Origin: Megamerina dolium
Taxonomy: Eukaryota; Arthropoda; Insecta; Diptera; Megamerinidae
Length of the DNA stretch: 64,000 nt
Direction: 5' to 3'
Assembly (NCBI GenBank): GCA_963854835.1
Contig: OY978528.1
Span: 31,603,335 to 31,667,334 of the forward strand
In this document: positions 57,846 to 64,000 of the stretch, piece after piece
Position numbering within the stretch: the first letter of the stretch is position 1
How the letters are laid out: each line of letters opens with the position of its first letter
Position numbers and translations under genes: made by a program
Notes under the pieces: model-generated
Seen by the model: only the letters and a program-made list of their open reading frames with translations
Databases searched by the model: none
Told to the model about the DNA's origin: nothing

Positions 57846-60539
57846 TTACAATTACATGCACATAATGATAACTGACCTTAGAAGTTTATATCAGTTTACC
57901 GTATATAATATGCATGTAATAAATGCGAACATGATTTCAATTCACTTTACATATAAATTGAGTAGCAGCTGGATACAAATAAAATACTAGCAAGAATACT
58001 GATTATATGATGCATGCAATTTTAATTCTGTACACTAACAATGTTATAAAGAATACTTATCGGAATTATTTATTAGAATATCAGCGCCTCTTAATTTATA
58101 AAATATGTGCATATGCTTTTTTTTGTTTTTTGTTTGTTTTTTTTTTTTGTAAATGATTGTGCATATTAAATCTCTATGAAACACTCGACAAAAAATATTA
58201 TAATATATATATGATTCATTCTACCACGAAGCTAAAGTGCTAAATGATAACAATTGTTTATGATTATAATTATTTTTTGTATTTAATTCATTAAAAGTGT
58301 GAAAATATTGGCTGTACGTATACATATACAAATTAGTGTGTTAATTAAATGAAATAAAGATTTAATTGATCATTATATGAATGCTTCACTTGCCGAATGG
58401 ATTAACTTCATAAAACCAAATGTTACGAAAAATTAGAAAATAAAATATTTGTATTTTTAAAATTCCTGTTATTTATTATTAAATCGCTAAAATATGTTGT
58501 CATTATTAAGTGGTGTTAATTTTGATTATTAGAGAATTTGTTTGCTGGCTACAGTACTCGAAAATCAAAAGTTTGAGTATAATATATGAGCCATTAAATC
58601 TAATCCTCTAGACATGCTTTCTTTTTTTAAGACCTGATTCATATATATCAAAATTAAGTTATCATTTTTGTCAACTATCTGTCAACTGTCAAAAACGCTC
58701 TCATATATTTACATTATATGTATAAATGTAATGTATTGTACATACATACTTATATCTTCATACTTTCGCTTTGTTTGTTGTACATATGAATTTTCATATA
58801 CATGCTAGCATAACTGTATATGTGTATAATATATTCGTACTACAGTGTCCTAAATGTTTATTGACCATATCGTATTAATCATTCACTCCGAACGAGCCAT
58901 TTATCTTTGATTGTGTATCGAATATAGAGTCATACACGAATACATATTTGTTCATACACATGGCGCATGTGCGCATAATGCCCTGCACAATACGAACGCA
59001 CATTTACTTACATTATTTGAAATATATACACGAGTATATACTATATATGCAATTGCATTACATTATACACATATATAACAAATATCTATATATATACATG
59101 CAAACACACTAAATGAGGTGTAACATTGTAGGTATGTAAATAATTGACTGTCTTAATTCTATTAAGAAACTTCACCCAACTTAAGAGACACAAAAACGTT
59201 AACCAAATACCTACATTAAACAGATAATTCATATATTTAAATTCATATGCACATATATTAAAATGTTTGTATTCCCTTGACCTTGAATTTTTGAAATTTC
59301 CCCCTTTGTTTCCTCTCTCTCTCTCTCTCTCTGGTATGTATACATATTCGTTTACGTAACTTTCTTTATTGATGCTGTTGTTGTAGCCGTCGTTGTCAAG
59401 TTTTATTTGCAGTGCTGACTGTCACATAAAGACACACACACACACACACTTATACACATATTTATAGCTCACAAATTATATACATTTTTAATTTTTAATA
59501 CTTTTACTCCCTATCCTATACTCTTAGTGGCAAAAATGAAAACAACAACATTGGTGTTTGTGGTTTAAACAATCACAAGAAACAAGATTTTGTTGTTTTC
59601 TCTTACAAATTCAGGGTCAAAACAGTAAAAGCATATATGAAAGAAATCATATATTATACTATGTACGAAAAATGCAACAAAAAGAGAAATAATAAAAACC
59701 AAAAACAAAAACAAAATGTTAAGTAGCAACCACTTTGATTGTTTAAAGCAAAGTCATTGACGTTTCAATTATTTAGGTTATGTAAAGTTAGATTGTTGTC
59801 GTCCCAGCTCAGTAGACGACAATGCGGAAAATCGCTGACTCTTAGCAATATTTTAATGTACTGTTGGTTTTTGCAAAGAGTGGGTTTTTTGTTTTTTAAA
59901 TTATATGTACTACCAGTCTATGTGCCCTATATGTATTTACGTTGCAACAACAAAAAACGGTCAACTGATTGTTTTGTCGCAAATGTTTCATATTACCGGA
60001 AATTTCGAAGAACCTTGATCGTATTTGTCTTTCAGTCTTATGTATATTAAATATTGGATAAAAACAGATGGTACCTACTTACGTAGTTATATGACATCAC
60101 TTTTTAACAATCTTGTTACACAGCACTACATATGCTCGAAAGGTATTCATTATAAATGTCAACAATTAGTATAAACTGCGAATATTAATTACCTCTCAGT
60201 TATATTTAGATCTCACTCATCATATTGTCTCAATCATTTTCTAACTTATATATAGTATATTTTTGCAATATATTATTTTTATCGTATAAAGCATATAGTT
60301 TAAAAGGTATGCACATGCAAATAAAAATTAAACTTTTGATCAAATTAAAAAACTCATATCATAGCTGGAAAATCTTTCAGGTCATTATTAAGAAATTGTC
60401 TTCAACAATGTTTTATCTAGCGTTATTTATGGCAACCAATTAACAATAAAATATTTTTTTTAATTAAATTAGAGAAATAAATCAAATAATAATAAAATAA
60501 ATAACATCATAAAATAATAAGAAAAATCAAAGTGGCATC
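57846..60539. other. AT-rich non-coding sequence with simple repeats
   Basis: (CT)n at 59306-59331 and CA repeats at 59434-59449. The frame 59739-60050 has no recognisable motif. Confidence 0.5.
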
Positions 60540-60900
60540 GTAAGATGTTGAAGATCACCCAACATTGGAAGTAATGAAGAAAATATCGAAAAATTTCGCC
60601 AAGCGATCGCGAATCATTCCAAAATCTCAGTAAGAACGTTGAGAAAGAACTCGATCTCAGCTGAACTATTTTCAGAAATTTGACCTTGACTTTGGGCTAT
60701 TGAAATATCTGTTCTCGACTTATTTTAAACAAGTTGACGACGGACGACCAAAGAATTACCCGCGCTAAACACTCACAAGATGACCAAAGATAGTTAATCA
60801 AAGTTCATCAAAAGCATCAGTGATGAAATGTAATCTTTTGGTATGACCTCAAAACAAAATAACACAGTATCGAAGCTTATTATTACATTGTTCCTCGATT
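60540..60900 (+). mobile_element. Probable DD41D/mariner-type relic (N-terminal part)
   Basis: One frame reads NIGSNEENIEKFRQAIANHS then KISVRTLRKELDLS before a stop, matching the second helix-turn-helix region of DD41D-type transposases (ENI..VR......S.R....ELGLS). A little further on, LDFGL and a VDDGRPK-type stretch fit the next conserved block. The rest is unrecognisable and no ends were found. Confidence 0.45.
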
Positions 60901-62212
60901 TTCATTTTAATGACTTTAATGTGGTTTATTACTCTAGCACCTTTTGGGCGCTAACTGTATTGCGACTCTAAAATTCACGCATTCTACTATGTCAATAGCA
61001 GGCTGAGTGATCTTACGATGCACCAATCCGGAAACTTTTAAAACTCACTGAATGGTTAAATGCATTAATATAATCATTGAAATTATTGGAATACATAAGC
61101 GTGAAGCACATAATTGCGGACTAAGTAGATGAACATTATAAACCATCTCAAAAAGAAGCAGAGAAAAAATTACGTTATTTTATTTTAAACGTCTTCTGTT
61201 CGCTTTCTTTTATTTTATTTATATTTTATTTTTATTTTTGAATCTTCAATCATTTAAATTAAGTCCAAATGAGCTAATATAAGCATTTGCATTGGCAATT
61301 ATGCCCTTTTTCATAAAAGTTATCTGATAATTTCAATCATTGAAGATATATCTCATTTTTGAAAATACTTAAACTTTTGTATTGCCTCTTAATATGCCAA
61401 TACTTACAATACCAGTGCCATTCTTAAATGAAGAAGTTTTTTAAATTTAAATGCATTTAATTAAAAGTGAACACGAGTCGTTAACAGCTCTAACAATACA
61501 ATGGTTGGTGACGTTTTGCATAATAATATGATATGGGGTATATAACTATTATTTATATATAATAACTAGAGTATAATCAAATTTCAATTGTATATGAGAA
61601 ATATTAATTAAATATAATTAAAAATATTTTCAAATCAAACATTTCGCATATATGAAATTTACAAATTTTAATACTGGCATTTCTTTCAAGCTGCCCCAAA
61701 CGATTATAAGTGTAAAATTATTATTATGTATAATTTATTCAGTCCAGTTTAGTGGTTTTCTTTCCATCATAAAATCACAAGATTGCAACATTTTTTCATT
61801 CCATTCCATTTCACATACACAAATTTTGTTCACGCTTAATTTCAAGAAATTACTTTTCATAACTTTTTAAATTTATAGTCTATCTACTGTAATATACAAT
61901 ATATAGTTACACATAAATATAATTTTATTTGCCTTCATGCAATCGTATATATGTACATACATATTATACACCTAAGTACATAAATTTGCCACAATTGCAA
62001 CTTTCGAATAATATTAAATACATTGTACGTTACATAGAAAAGTGTCCAAGATTGTACCAAAAATATTGCACACAAATGCATTAAACCTTAACCGCATATA
62101 CACATACAGACATATACACACGGTCATAAATAAATCATAAATTGATGACTCTTGTCAAATAATCATATGCAAGAGTGTTAAAATAATGTGTATAAAGAAA
62201 ATTAAAAAAAAA

Positions 62213-62216
<4 letters not shown>
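60901..62216. other. AT-rich non-coding sequence
   Basis: No repeat family or gene recognised. Confidence 0.5.

Positions 62217-62281
<65 letters not shown>
62217..62281. repeat. (AT)n microsatellite
   Basis: About 32 pure AT units directly next to a TIR element. Confidence 0.95.
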
Positions 62282-62286
<5 letters not shown>

Positions 62287-62291
62287 AGATA

Positions 62292-62734
62292 TAGGGGGAA
62301 CTGGTTTAAATTGGCCCAATTTCGATTAATGCGACTCTGGAGGCCAAAGAGATGATGTGATTTTAAGAATTTTTATATCATTTTTAGTTCATTTTATTGA
62401 CAAACTTCCACTTGAAAGTGTGCAAAACTGAACGTATGCCAAATGCAGCCCATATTTTTCGCACTCTTTTAAGATATAAGTAGAGAAATGCTCTAAGATC
62501 AAATTGGTTTCATTGAAATTTTATTTTATTGTACTTTGGCAGTTCGAATTTCTCACCCAGTCTCTTTAACCGACATAAAGGCAAATTTTCTTCTTTCCAT
62601 TATCGATATGTGATCTAACGGAGAGGAACGGAGCAGAAATTGTGCGAAAATAGAAATTCGCAGGTCACTGTCAAAGCGTTGTCAAAAGACGAAAGTAATG
62701 TTGCACGTGGACCGATTTAGACCATTTCACCCTA
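62292..62734. mobile_element. Candidate TA-inserted MITE (443 bp)
   Basis: The left end TAGGGGGAACTGGTTTAAAT and the inverted right end TAGGGTGAAATGGTCTAAAT agree at most positions over about 26 bases. Both sit next to TA (62290-62291; 62735-62736). The interior has no transposase motif. A Tc1/mariner-type MITE is likely, but the family is unknown. Confidence 0.6.
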
Positions 62735-64000
62735 TACAGAGGAGGTAAACACTTATTATCAACCATTCTGCATTTTTCTTGCAATAACAATTTGAGCAAG
62801 AAAAAAATGCTATAATTTGCTATTTAACTATACGTAACAGTAACTAAATGCTAAATGCAATTAACATGAGCATTACTTTCACATTCAGTATTCTATTTGA
62901 ACTTGTAATATAATGATCACTTTCATTTTATAATCATATGAGGTTGCGTTCTTACCGTCATCATCATTAGTAGCAGTGAAGTCTCGTTAGAAAATTAGAA
63001 ATTCATAAAATCATATAAAATTGAATATACACGCGCGAGTGTGTATGCGTGTGTGCGGTAAAAATTAAATGTTTCCATGCAATTTGGATATATAAATGTG
63101 TGTAACTAAAATTGCATTTCAGAAAACGTGAAAAAAACGGTTGATTCTTAATTCCTAATAATATTGTAAAACGAAAAAATAATAATAACAACTTACTCTA
63201 TGTTGTACAAGTAAAAATACATTTTAAGCATGACTTATAGTTTCTACATGCACACACATCATATGGATATATTGACATCAAATCAATAATAATAATTTGT
63301 TCAATAAACAATTTCGTGTTGTTAACACAGCCATACACACACACACACATAAAATAAATCAAAATTTTCCATTCTAACAATATTGTGAGATGATACTAAG
63401 TACGTCATTATAATCGACGTCAATTTTATAAGACAATGCAGATGCGTTCCATTCTACGGTGGATCTTAACTATTAGCGGTAAAACGAAAACATCAATATG
63501 TACAACAACGGCCACGTATCAACAATCTGGCATCAAGGCCGATATGATTACGTGCCAATGGTGTGCACAAAGTCATTTTTTGTCTTCACCATTATCCGAA
63601 AAGCTAATACAAATTAAACTGTGTTCAGCAGGTATGCTATATTGCTATGCGCATACTACAATATTATACATGTTAACTATATAGTACGTGGTTATATATA
63701 AATATCTATACTATATACACCTAGTACATCTATATGTATTTAAATTTAAATTATGGAAAGTTGGGCATTCTACGATTTTTCTCCGAATAATATTGCATTG
63801 GCAAGGGATTGGAAATGCTGATAACAGTACAAATAAATAGACTAAGGTTTTAAGTTCATGCTGGCCCTCAAATAATCACAAAATATCGACACAGTTAAAT
63901 GAAATCTTCTTGAAAGTTACTAAACTAAACTAAGAACCTAAAAATAAATATTGAAAGTTTTTCGGTAAATTGCTAAAAACTTTCTGATCTATGAGATTTA
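62735..64000. other. AT-rich non-coding sequence with an exon-like island
   Basis: Between 63430 and 63640 the base composition is more even. Two overlapping frames look protein-like: one reads TATYQQSGIKADMITCQWCA; the other starts at ATG 63499 and reads MYNNGHVSTIWHQGRYDYVP, then MVCTK. Only one could be real. Splice sites are weak. Otherwise AT-rich. Confidence 0.3.

Overview
This is an AT-rich, gene-poor window from an animal nuclear genome, most likely a higher dipteran and probably a tephritid fruit fly. The grounds are: long non-coding stretches full of microsatellites; many decayed Tc1/mariner elements, including DD41D elements of the type first described as 'rosa' in Ceratitis; DINE-1-like (Helentron-associated) repeats whose 5' end resembles the Drosophila INE-1 layout; and Jockey-type and RTE-like LINE fragments. 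The species assignment is inference. There are no operons, no prokaryotic signals and no intact multi-domain gene.

Gene content is small. The best host coding segment is an exon at 48359-48645 (+). It has a good 3' splice site, an ATG, a glycine-rich low-complexity N-terminus and a consensus donor (GTAAGT), so it looks like the first coding exon of a large-intron gene that I could not identify. A second, weaker candidate is a minus-strand acidic C-terminus or small ORF at 29000-29148. Exon-like or promoter-like islands near 6.87-7.15 kb, 12.1-12.36 kb and 63.42-63.64 kb are speculative.

Layout by region. 0-9.3 kb: tRNA-derived SINE copies, an RTE-like LINE 3' end, a deleted mariner, a DINE-1-like element, and a SINE nested in a Tc1 relic. 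9.3-23 kb: mostly AT-rich sequence, with one Jockey-clade fragment at 16.35-17.26 kb. 23-27 kb: a deleted mariner, a truncated SINE and a DD41D relic. 27-35 kb: microsatellite-rich, with one mariner scrap. 35-38.6 kb: a TE cluster with a nearly complete DD41D element, an older DD41D copy and an RTE-like LINE. 41.7-47.5 kb: another cluster with a mariner relic, an unclassified palindrome-bearing element and two DINE-1-like elements. One of these carries a roughly five-unit tandem array with a 299-bp period. 48.4 kb: the coding exon. 51.6-63 kb: a DD41D-derived palindromic MITE, a mariner relic, two further TIR elements and AT-rich filler.

The most notable items are: (1) a SINE family with A and B boxes, a conserved 3' hairpin, and one copy flanked by a perfect 13-bp target-site duplication; (2) DINE-1-like elements with subterminal inverted repeats, a 3' GTCGGC/GCCGAC hairpin, and a central array that has a two-level repeat structure; (3) a DD41D family represented by a nearly intact copy, a long-TIR non-autonomous derivative and several relics. 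All identifications rest on reading motifs by eye; no database search was possible.
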